NCBI RefSeq assembly: GCF_009650135.1
Contig: NZ_CP045871.1
Coordinates: 930,001-994,000 of the forward strand
Source: Litorivicinus lipolyticus
GTDB lineage: Bacteria > Pseudomonadota > Gammaproteobacteria > Pseudomonadales > Litorivicinaceae
Direction: 5' to 3'
DNA: 64,000 nucleotides
Part shown: positions 7,528-13,485 of the stretch, in pieces
Layout: the number at the start of each line of letters is the position of its first letter
Position numbering within the stretch: position 1 is the first letter of the stretch
Program-made: the position numbers and the translations under genes
Notes under the pieces: model-generated
What the model was told of the DNA's origin: nothing
Database searches by the model: none
The model's input: the letters and a program-made list of their open reading frames with translations, nothing else

Positions 7528-8283
7528 TTAGGTGTTTGACTGCCCGTGTGTATCGCTCATGTATTTGGATAATCTGTTTTGGGTGTCGATCAGCATTAAC
7601 CGCATGCTCTGTTCGGCGCCGCAGGAATCGCGGGCCTGTATCGCATCAGATACCGCCTGGTGGAACGGCAGCGAAAGCTCGTTTTCGCGAGGGTCGGTGT
7701 TGGTCAGTCGGATTGAAATCAACAGTGCGGAATAGATGACACCTTCCATCGGACGCAGCAGCGTATTGTTGGTGCTTCGTAAGATTGCTCGGTGATACAA
7801 GGCGTCAGCCGTGACGAAGCGCTCGATGTCGCCCTGTTCGGTTTGCATCGCTGAAAAGGCGCGCGCAATTTCACGGTGGGATTCGTCGCTTCCAAGTTCG
7901 GCCGCGTAATAGGCGCCGGCAGGCTCCACCATCAGCCGTAATTGCAGTAGCTCTTTAAGGAACTGTGGATTGACCGGGGCACTTTGGTGCCACGCCAACA
8001 CATCGTGATCCAGTAGCTCCCAATTCGAGCGAGCCCGAACATGCGTTCCATTGCCGCGCCGAACGTCAAGCAGGCCCTTGGTCGAGAGTAATTTCACCGC
8101 ATCGCGTATGACGGTCCGACTGACGTCGTATTGAGCGGCAAGCGCGCCCTCGTCGGGCATCACTGAACCTTCGGCTAAAACGGCTGAAACGATGTCTCGG
8201 CCGATTTCACGGGCGATCTGTGATGAAAAACTTGCCTTGGTCGTTGTGCTGCCATGCAACTTGTAAAACAGTGATTCGCTCAT
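7528..8283 (-). CDS. FadR/GntR-family transcriptional regulator of the sugar-acid operon
   Basis: A 251-residue regulator with an N-terminal winged helix-turn-helix (DEGALAAQYDVSRTVIRDAVKLL, split here as DEGALAAQYDVS then RTVIRDAVKLL) and a C-terminal FCD ligand-binding domain whose Asp/His metal residues are visible in TADALYHRAI and FHQAVSDAI. It is the first gene of the operon and overlaps nothing; 35 bp separate it from the dehydratase. The start at ATG 8283 is preferred over 8361 because a perfect palindrome at 8317-8333 would otherwise be inside the coding sequence. It probably represses the operon until a sugar acid binds. Confidence 0.85.
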   Translation of the reverse strand: MSESLFYKLHGSTTTKASFSSQIAREIGRDIVSAVLAEGSVMPDEGALAAQYDVSRTVIRDAVKLLSTKGLLDVRRGNGTHVRARSNWELLDHDVLAWHQSAPVNPQFLKELLQLRLMVEPAGAYYAAELGSDESHREIARAFSAMQTEQGDIERFVTADALYHRAILRSTNNTLLRPMEGVIYSALLISIRLTNTDPRENELSLPFHQAVSDAIQARDSCGAEQSMRLMLIDTQNRLSKYMSDTHGQSNT

Positions 8284-8316
8284 GCGGATGAGTTGGCCAG
8301 TCCTGGCATTAAATGT

Positions 8317-8333
8317 CAAACATTGGATGTTTG
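8317..8333. promoter_or_regulatory. 17-bp perfect palindrome, candidate FadR-type operator
   Basis: CAAACAT-TGG-ATGTTTG is a perfect dyad 34-50 bp before the regulator ATG. On the minus strand it ends immediately before a TTTAAT -10-like hexamer (8314-8309), that is, in the promoter spacer. Size and position fit a GntR-family operator giving autoregulation of the whole four-gene operon. No second copy is seen in the operon. Confidence 0.55.
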
Positions 8334-8463
8334 TAGTTTTAGGCGCTGCGGTGTGAGACACCTTTAGTCAGTCAAGCCGTTAAGCGGCAGGCGATCGTAA
8401 CCTTGTGTAACGCAGCTATTGTAGTGGTTCACTGAATTCGGACGCTGAACTAGGTATTTTATA

Positions 8464-8482
8464 CGGGGGAAAGATAGGGGTT
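8464..8482 (-). repeat. Degenerate tRNA-Ser 3'-end copy (fourth)
   Basis: Aligns base for base with the copy at 8765-8783, with several substitutions, and is followed by the same CTCGCTGCACTCCTGCAG block at the same phase. The flanks on the other side (TATA, ACTAGGT) are also shared, so this is a decayed repeat unit offset by 301 bp. Confidence 0.6.
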
Positions 8483-8555
8483 TCTCGCTGCACTCCTGCA
8501 GCTCGCCCCTTCGGGGTCGCTCCGCGCTGTGTGCTGCGCACCCAGGCTTCGCGTT

Positions 8556-8580
8556 CAAAAAGGCCGTCCTGGCCTTTTTG
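8556..8580. terminator. Terminator-like hairpin, repeat copy 3
   Basis: CAAAAAGGCC and GGCCTTTTTG form a 10-bp perfect stem around GTCCT. A/T tracts on both sides make it a possible bidirectional terminator. Identical copies lie at 8857-8881 and 9123-9147. Confidence 0.5.
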
Positions 8581-8764
8581 TCCTGTGGGGTAGGGGCGGG
8601 GAGCGCAGTTTGCACACAGAAAAGATGTAAAGACTGCTTCGCGACTGCCATTTGTGTGCCCGTGGAATGACCCACTAGGTATAGACGCTACATTTGACGC
8701 CTCTATACGTTGTCTAGGAATTCAGTAGGTCACTACATTCGGCCACTCAACTAGGTGTTGTATA

Positions 8765-8783
8765 TGGCGGAGGGATAGGGATT
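8765..8783 (-). repeat. tRNA-Ser 3'-end copy (third)
   Basis: Exact 19-bp copy of tRNA positions 9227-9245, including the encoded CCA and the 3' acceptor strand. The flank beyond CCA is TATAC-AACACCTAG rather than the TAAGACAAA found at the other copies, marking a junction between two kinds of flank. Confidence 0.85.
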
Positions 8784-8856
8784 ACTCGCTGCACTCCTGC
8801 AGCTCGCCCCTTCGGGGCCGCTCCGCGCTGTGTGCTGCGCACCCAGGCTTCGCGTT

Positions 8857-8881
8857 CAAAAAGGCCGTCCTGGCCTTTTTG
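8857..8881. terminator. Terminator-like hairpin, repeat copy 2
   Basis: Same 10-bp stem with GTCCT loop and A/T tracts as at 9123-9147. Confidence 0.5.
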
Positions 8882-8961
8882 TCGAACCCTTGACGGGTTC
8901 TCATCCCATCCCTGACCGCCAGACGCAAAAAAGCCCCTTTCGGGGCCTTTTCTTTGTCTTA

Positions 8962-8980
8962 TGGCGGAGGGATAGGGATT
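8962..8980 (-). repeat. tRNA-Ser 3'-end copy (second)
   Basis: Exact 19-bp copy of the tRNA 3' end, followed on the minus strand by TAAGACAAAG and the GCCCC-GAAA-GGGGC terminator. It ends the shortened 69-bp unit. Confidence 0.85.
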
Positions 8981-9030
8981 ACTCGCTGCATTCCTGCAGC
9001 TCGCCCCTTCGGGGCCTTTTTTTTGTCTTA

Positions 9031-9049
9031 TGGCGGAGGGATAGGGATT
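9031..9049 (-). repeat. tRNA-Ser 3'-end copy (first)
   Basis: Exact 19-bp copy of the tRNA 3' end, 196 bp from the authentic one, followed on the minus strand by TAAGACAAAA. Only the 3' half-strand is present; there is no 5' acceptor strand to pair with, so it cannot fold as a tRNA alone. Confidence 0.85.
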
Positions 9050-9122
9050 ACTCGCTGCACTCGTGCAGCTCGCCCCTTCGGGGCCGCTCCGCGCTGTGTG
9101 CTGCGCACCCAGGCTTCGCGTT

Positions 9123-9147
9123 CAAAAAGGCCGTCCTGGCCTTTTTG
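9123..9147. terminator. Terminator-like hairpin, repeat copy 1
   Basis: Ten-bp perfect stem (9123-9132 with 9138-9147) and U-tract potential in both directions, about 80 bp past the tRNA. Confidence 0.5.
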
Positions 9148-9192
9148 TCGAACCCTTGACGGGTTCTCATCCCATCCCTGACCGCCAGACGC

Positions 9193-9220
9193 AAAAAAGC
9201 CCCTTTCGGGGCCTTTTTTT
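9193..9220 (-). terminator. Rho-independent terminator of tRNA-Ser
   Basis: On the minus strand GCCCC-GAAA-GGGGC (9212-9199) is followed by six T residues, beginning 15 nt past the tRNA CCA. It should stop most tRNA transcripts, so downstream repeats would be transcribed only by readthrough. Confidence 0.7.
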
Positions 9221-9226
9221 GTCTTA

Positions 9227-9317
9227 TGGCGGAGGGATAGGGATTCGAACCCTAGATAGGCTATTAACCTATGCCGGTTTTCAAGACCGGTGCATTCAAC
9301 CGCTCTGCCATCCCTCC
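9227..9317 (-). tRNA. tRNA-Ser (anticodon UGA)
   Basis: A 91-nt tRNA gene with encoded CCA. The acceptor strands GGAGGGA (from 9317) and TCCCTCC (before G-CCA) pair; the anticodon arm CCGGTCTTGAAAACCGG shows anticodon TGA; a long variable arm (class II, typical of serine tRNA) precedes the GGTTCGAATCC T-arm. Transcribed on the minus strand from a strong stable-RNA promoter at 9383-9410. Confidence 0.97.
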
Positions 9318-9382
9318 ATCCCTGCAAGCAGGGGGGCAAACGTTGCTCGGAAGCTGGCAGTGCCTCCGCGTTTGTGGGGCGC

Positions 9383-9410
9383 ATTATTCCTTTTTCCTGA
9401 CAGAATTCAA
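9383..9410 (-). promoter_or_regulatory. tRNA-Ser promoter with GC-rich discriminator
   Basis: Minus strand TTGAAT (9410-9405), 16-bp spacer, AATAAT (9388-9383), then a GCGCCCC discriminator. A GC-rich discriminator is the mark of stringently controlled stable-RNA promoters. The leader before the tRNA 5' end would be about 60 nt. Confidence 0.65.
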
Positions 9411-9510
9411 GCGTTATGGTGAAAAAACTGCCGCTACTTGTGTGTCGGCCGCGTCACGCGGTTTGTCATTAGTCAGGGTCAAAACTGAAAACCGCTCTAC
9501 AATTTCGCCA

Positions 9511-10089
9511 ATGACTAAAAATTTTTTCCGAAGTGGGTGGCGCTGATCGCTTTGACGGTTGCCATGCCGGCGGTTTCTGCTGAATTATACTACCTACGCT
9601 ATCAGCCCAGTATCGAGATCACCCAAGAGGCCGTCGACCTGACCAATCGGCTGTCCGAGGGATTGGACGAGCCGTTGACGCTGCGCCTGGTTCGATACAA
9701 TCAGGTTCAGTCGCTGCTAGTCGCAAAGCCGGGTCCCGGCTTCGTCGCCGAGCTGTCGCCTATGTTCTTTAACGACGCCGTCGAGGCGGGGTGGACGCCG
9801 CTGCTAACCGGTCATCAGGATTTGCAAATAGCGCTGTATCAACTGGCCGATACTGACGCACTAATTGAGGAGGTCGGAACGCCACCGCGTCTGTCGATGG
9901 GGGCAGTGGTGGCGCGTTCGGTTTTCGGTGCCGCCGTCTCTCGTGTTTGCCAGCCCGGGCACGACTGCAGCTGACCTTGTTCACATCGCAGCTTTGCCCG
10001 ACCAGCCCGGCGCCCGGTATCGGCGCTTTGCCCCCAGTGATGCGGGTCCGTATCGGCGTCTGATTTGGCGTTTGTCACGCCGCCAATAA
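9511..10089 (+). pseudogene. Frame-disrupted secreted protein, possibly PhnD-like
   Basis: An ATG at 9511 opens MTKNFF then stops within 12 codons. The adjacent frame gives a convincing signal peptide (FFPKWVALIALTVAMPAVSA) and mature chain to a TGA ending at 9974. The frames join if one base is regained in the A5-T6 run 9517-9527. A third piece in another frame (to the TAA ending at 10089, with codon usage that looks coding) suggests a second shift between about 9900 and 9960. The mature part (AGWTPLLTGHQDL) recalls a lobe of PhnD-like periplasmic binding proteins but is too short for a full one. The intact central frame, from GTG 9537, encodes 145 residues. Most likely a decaying gene. Confidence 0.5.
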
Positions 10090-10152
10090 CGACGCTTGAT
10101 ACGGCCGGCGGAGCGCGGCACAGTGGCCGCCTACGACAATACGAGACGCCCT

Positions 10153-10848
10153 ATGATTGAACTTCACTATTGGCCGACACCGAACGGCCACAAAATCACC
10201 TTGTTCCTGGAAGAAGCTGGCTTGGACTACCAGATTCATCCCGTCGATATCGGTGCCGGTGATCAGTTGAAACCTGAGTTTTTGGCCTTTGCACCCAATA
10301 ACCGTATGCCGGCGATCGTTGACCGTGCGCCGGTTGATGGCGGTGAGCCGCAGACGGTGTTTGAGTCGGGCGCAATTTTGCATTACCTGGCGAACAAAAC
10401 CGGCCGTTTTGTGCCGACCGATCCGCGCAAACGCATTCAGGTGATGGAGTGGCTGATGTGGCAAATGGGTGGGCTCGGTCCAATGGCGGGTCAAAATCAC
10501 CACTTCACCCAGTACGCCCCCGAAGTTATTCCCTACGCCCAAGCCCGTTATATCAACGAAACGGGCCGCCTTTACGGTGTTTTGGATCGGCGTCTGGAAG
10601 GTCGCGACTTTATTGTTGACGACTACAGCATTGCCGATATGGCGTGTTTTCCGTGGGTTCATAGCTATGAAAAGCAGTCACAAAACCTGGATGACTTTGC
10701 CAATGTTAAGGCGTGGTTTGAGCGTATCAACAGCCGCCAGGCAACCCAGATTGCCTATGCCAAGGGTGAGGGGTTGCGTGCGCCAACCTTCACCGAGGCG
10801 GAAAAAAAGCTGCTATTTAGCCAAAACAAAGACTCGGTTAAGCCGTGA
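10153..10848 (+). CDS. Glutathione S-transferase, YfcG/Nu-class-like
   Basis: A 231-residue cytosolic GST with an N-terminal thioredoxin-fold domain carrying the TPNGHK motif typical of YfcG/YghU-type disulfide-bond oxidoreductases, the glutathione-contacting FESGAILHYLA segment near residue 70, and an all-helical C-terminal domain with FIVDDYSIADMACFPW. The ATG at 10153 is preferred over an upstream alternative start at 10096 because it places the first strand at the N-terminus as in the family. It overlaps the next gene by 4 bp. Confidence 0.88.
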   Translation: MIELHYWPTPNGHKITLFLEEAGLDYQIHPVDIGAGDQLKPEFLAFAPNNRMPAIVDRAPVDGGEPQTVFESGAILHYLANKTGRFVPTDPRKRIQVMEWLMWQMGGLGPMAGQNHHFTQYAPEVIPYAQARYINETGRLYGVLDRRLEGRDFIVDDYSIADMACFPWVHSYEKQSQNLDDFANVKAWFERINSRQATQIAYAKGEGLRAPTFTEAEKKLLFSQNKDSVKP

Positions 10849-11456
10849 GCTGGCAGGCCTGGTTGATTTTTGTGCCAGCCTGCATCGGCATGAACTTCTT
10901 TCCTGGGCCGAATAACCTACTGGCGTTGGTCAATGCGACTCAAGCGGGCGCCCGCGCCGCGTTGATTGCGGGCTTTGCGCGTTTGCCGGTGATGGTGCTG
11001 ATGATTATTGCGGTCGCCACGGGCCTTGAACTGCTGATGGCCCAGGGCGCTGGGGCGCTGGCCTGGGTGCGTTGGTTCGGTGCCGGTTACCTGCTGTGGA
11101 TGGGTTGGCAGGCGTGGCGTTCGGCCGGTCAGGCGATCGAGTTCGAGACCGTTAAGCGGCCGACCTTGGGTGCAATGGCCTGGCGCGAAGCGGCAGTGGC
11201 GGCCACAAATCCAAAACTGATTCTAATTTTTACGGCTTTTTTCCCGCAATTTATTAGTGCGGACGGCAACCCGGCAGCCCAGATTGGTTGGATGGGGCTG
11301 ACCTTTGTCCTAATCGAAATTGGTGCCATTGCGGCCTATGCCGTGGGCGGGCACGCCCTGCGCCGATGGTTGGAAGGGGGTGCGGGGGCGGCCAAGTTGA
11401 AGCGCGGCACGGCGATGGCGTTGTGGTCCGCTGCCGGATTACTCACCCTGACATAG
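10845..11456 (+). CDS. LysE/RhtB-family amino-acid exporter
   Basis: A 203-residue inner-membrane protein with about six hydrophobic segments. The family hallmark GPNNLLALVNATQAGARAA lies in the first third, followed by WVRWFGAGYLLWMGWQAWR and a TNPKLILIFTAFFPQF segment. The GTG start overlaps the GST stop (GTGA), so the two are coupled. Substrate is unpredictable within the family. Confidence 0.85.
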   Translation: MSWQAWLIFVPACIGMNFFPGPNNLLALVNATQAGARAALIAGFARLPVMVLMIIAVATGLELLMAQGAGALAWVRWFGAGYLLWMGWQAWRSAGQAIEFETVKRPTLGAMAWREAAVAATNPKLILIFTAFFPQFISADGNPAAQIGWMGLTFVLIEIGAIAAYAVGGHALRRWLEGGAGAAKLKRGTAMALWSAAGLLTLT

Positions 11457-11506
11457 TGACCAATCTATATATGCGGTCATAACGTGAATAATTAGCCTAA
11501 AGTCGT

Positions 11507-11535
11507 TTGATCCCAGTCTGGAAGCTGCCTACAAT
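11507..11535 (+). promoter_or_regulatory. Sigma70 promoter of the GAPDH gene
   Basis: TTGATC (11507-11512), a 17-bp spacer and TACAAT (11530-11535), 26 bp before the ATG. Both hexamers are close to consensus. An inverted repeat TGACC-N13-GGTCA (11457-11479) lies just upstream of the -35. Confidence 0.65.
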
Positions 11536-11561
11536 GGCGGCATCTGACAGGGAGATAATCG

Positions 11562-13019
11562 ATGATCACTGAAGAAGCGTACGCGGCACACCAAGCCGAC
11601 TGGAATGACCGCATGGCAAATGCCGAAGACATGGTGCCGTTGGTCGGTCGCTTGAATCGTGAGCGCGGTATCGAGACTAGCGTGTCCGGTCGTATGCTGG
11701 TCAATCGCGGGGTTATCGACATCATCAAGGCGCACCGTTTTGCGCGCCAAATCGAAGGCGAAGAGCTGAGCGTCTTTGAAACCTTACCGGTGTTGCGTAT
11801 TGTCGAAAAAATGAGTCTGGCACCCTGTCATGTGGACCTGGGAAAGCTTGTTACTCGCCATAAAAAGTTATTTTCAAACAAGCCCTTGGAAGACTTTGTT
11901 CATGACGAGTTGGCGGGCGCTAAAATTCCCCAGGGTCAATCGGTCGAGGGCGATGGCACTGATATCGTGCTGTATGGGTTTGGGCGTATTGGTCGTTTGC
12001 TTGCGCGTGAAATGCTGGCCCAGCGTCCGCGTGGAGCCAGTTTGCGGCTGCGCGCCATTGTCGTTCGCCGCGGTGGCGAAAATGACCTGATTAAGCGTGC
12101 GTCGTTGTTGCGTCGCGACAGTGTGCACGGGTCGTTCAAGGGCACCATTACGGTTGATCACGACAACAGCGTGATTCACGCCAACGGCACCGCTATTCAG
12201 GTCATCTACGCGTCGTCGCCGGACGCCGTCGATTACACGCTTTACGGCATCAGTAACGCCGTGGTCGTGGACAACACGGGCATGTGGCGTGACCGCGACG
12301 GCTTGTCCCAGCACCTGCGCTGTCCGGGCGCCGCCAAAGTGGTGTTGACGGCACCGGGTAAGGGCGACATTAAGAACATCGTGATGGGCGTCAATGACGA
12401 CGATATCGCCGAAAACGACAGTATTCTGTCGGCTGCGTCTTGTACCACGAATGCCATTACGCCGGTTTTGAAGGCTCTGGACGACAAATACGGTGTGATC
12501 ACTGGGCATGTTGAAACCGTACACGCCTACACTAACGACCAAAATTTGATCGACAACTATCACAAAGGCGATCGCCGTGGCCGCGCCGCGCCGCTGAACA
12601 TGGTGTTGACCGAGACCGGCGCCGCTCAGGCCGTCAGTAAAGCGCTGCCGCATTTCGAAGGCCGGTTGACCGGCAATGCGATCCGGGTGCCGACGGCGAA
12701 CGTGTCGATGGCGATTTTGAACTTGCAGCTCCAGCACGGGGTCACTGCGGATGAGTTGAACGACTACCTGCGCCACATCGCGCTGCATTCGAGTCTGCAA
12801 AAGCAAGTCGATTTCACCAACAGCCCTGAAGCCGTCAGTAGCGACTTTGTCGGGTCTCGTGCGGCTGGCATTGTCGATTCGCTGAGCACTCAGGCCAATG
12901 CTAAGAGCGCGGTGGTGTATGTCTGGTACGACAACGAAGCCGGGTACAGCTGTCAGGTAATTCGGATGATGCGCCGAATGGTCAAGGCCACCTTGCCTGC
13001 CTATCCCATCGAGGGCTGA
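11562..13019 (+). CDS. Long-form glyceraldehyde-3-phosphate dehydrogenase
   Basis: A 485-residue GAPDH with an extra N-terminal region of about 125 residues before the Rossmann start IVLYGFGRIGRLLARE. The catalytic Cys is in ASCTTNA, followed by VETVHAYTNDQ and the RGRAAPLNMV phosphate-site region; NEAGYSCQV closes the fold. Pseudomonas carries the same long form next to nqrA, and that neighbourhood is kept here. An AGGGAGA ribosome site precedes the ATG and a strong terminator follows. Whether it works in glycolysis or gluconeogenesis is not shown by sequence. Confidence 0.9.
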   Translation: MITEEAYAAHQADWNDRMANAEDMVPLVGRLNRERGIETSVSGRMLVNRGVIDIIKAHRFARQIEGEELSVFETLPVLRIVEKMSLAPCHVDLGKLVTRHKKLFSNKPLEDFVHDELAGAKIPQGQSVEGDGTDIVLYGFGRIGRLLAREMLAQRPRGASLRLRAIVVRRGGENDLIKRASLLRRDSVHGSFKGTITVDHDNSVIHANGTAIQVIYASSPDAVDYTLYGISNAVVVDNTGMWRDRDGLSQHLRCPGAAKVVLTAPGKGDIKNIVMGVNDDDIAENDSILSAASCTTNAITPVLKALDDKYGVITGHVETVHAYTNDQNLIDNYHKGDRRGRAAPLNMVLTETGAAQAVSKALPHFEGRLTGNAIRVPTANVSMAILNLQLQHGVTADELNDYLRHIALHSSLQKQVDFTNSPEAVSSDFVGSRAAGIVDSLSTQANAKSAVVYVWYDNEAGYSCQVIRMMRRMVKATLPAYPIEG

Positions 13020-13040
13020 TCGCGAATCAACCTTTTCAAA

Positions 13041-13065
13041 AAGCCCGGCATTTGCCGGGCTTTTT
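13041..13065 (+). terminator. Rho-independent terminator after GAPDH
   Basis: AAGCCCGGC / GCCGGGCTT, a 9-bp perfect stem around ATTT, then TTTTT. It lies 22 bp past the GAPDH stop and isolates that gene from nqr. Confidence 0.85.
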
Positions 13066-13485
13066 CGTTGGTATGCCTGCGCTCGGCCTTAATCAAGGTT
13101 ATCCAATGTTAGGGGCGGTGTGACGCGAGTCGGACGGGTCAGGGGCGTCAAAAAGTAGTGAGCGCCGAGTGGTACCGAGGCCGGCCTCTACCAGGCCGGC
13201 GTCTTAGGCGCCGAGGGCGCCCGTTGGTGGATCGCAGCGGTTTTGTGCGGCTCCCTTACGTAGCTGTGGATGTTCGACCACAGGTTAAGCACAATTGTCG
13301 TCTAACATCTAGCGAAACGCCCCCTCAGTCGCATATACTGTTTAGTAATAACGAGCGCTTGTTTTTATGCCTCTATGTTCGCATCAGTCATTGCGTGCAT
13401 AACAACAACTCAACAACCCGATTTTTAAAAAGTGTGTAGCCCGCGCAGCGAAGCCGTGTGTGCAGGGTGTGGAGAAAACAGATCG
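13066..13485 (+). promoter_or_regulatory. 420-bp nqr upstream region
   Basis: No convincing gene. It holds a perfect hairpin GCCGGCCT-CTACC-AGGCCGGC (13180-13200) and an adjacent inverted repeat GGCGCC-GAG-GGCGCC (13207-13221), neither followed by a T-run. A TATACT -10-like hexamer (13334-13339) is the best promoter candidate, without a good -35. The nqrA ribosome site GGAG is at 13471-13474. An open frame at 13158-13439 has no ribosome site and atypical composition and is not called. Confidence 0.4.

Larger units (their letters stand above)
8460..9226 (-). repeat. Tandem repeat array downstream of tRNA-Ser carrying copies of the tRNA 3' end
   Basis: Reading away from the tRNA (minus strand), the last 19 bp of the tRNA recur exactly three times, beginning (plus coordinate) at 9031, 8962 and 8765, and once in degenerate form at 8464. 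Spacings are 196, 69, 197 and 301 bp. Between them lies a shared block of hairpins: a GCCCC-GAAA-GGGGC terminator, GAACCC-GTCAA-GGGTTC, CAAAAAGGCC-AGGAC-GGCCTTTTTG, GCCCC-GAA-GGGGC and CTGCA-N4-TGCAG. The 69-bp unit is a shortened copy. The most distal units share an extra flank around ACTAGGT (8451, 8672 and 8751). The block has no credible protein-coding capacity. Layout recalls the E. coli tyrT repeats. Confidence 0.85.

Noticed and set aside
8364-8675. 103-residue minus-strand frame between the regulator and the repeats
   Set aside because: It covers a decayed repeat unit and the terminator-like hairpin; composition matches the repeat, not neighbouring genes.
8830-9159. 109-residue plus-strand frame across the repeat array
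   Set aside because: It is a translation of hairpins and terminators repeated in tandem; no ribosome site, and the same words recur because the DNA repeats.
8765-9245. CRISPR array
   Set aside because: Repeat spacing is irregular (69-197 bp), the intervening sequence is itself repeated, and no cas genes are present.
8460-9317. Integrated mobile element at the tRNA
   Set aside because: The 19-bp repeats look like att cores, but no integrase or cargo gene lies between or beside them in the window; kept only as an alternative explanation.
9028-9384. 118-residue minus-strand frame including the tRNA
   Set aside because: It reads straight through tRNA-Ser; the WRDGRAVECTGLENR-type string is the well-known artefact of translating serine tRNA genes.
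13158-13439. 93-residue protein upstream of nqrA
   Set aside because: No ribosome site, runs through two inverted repeats and the likely promoter, and its codon usage differs from flanking genes.
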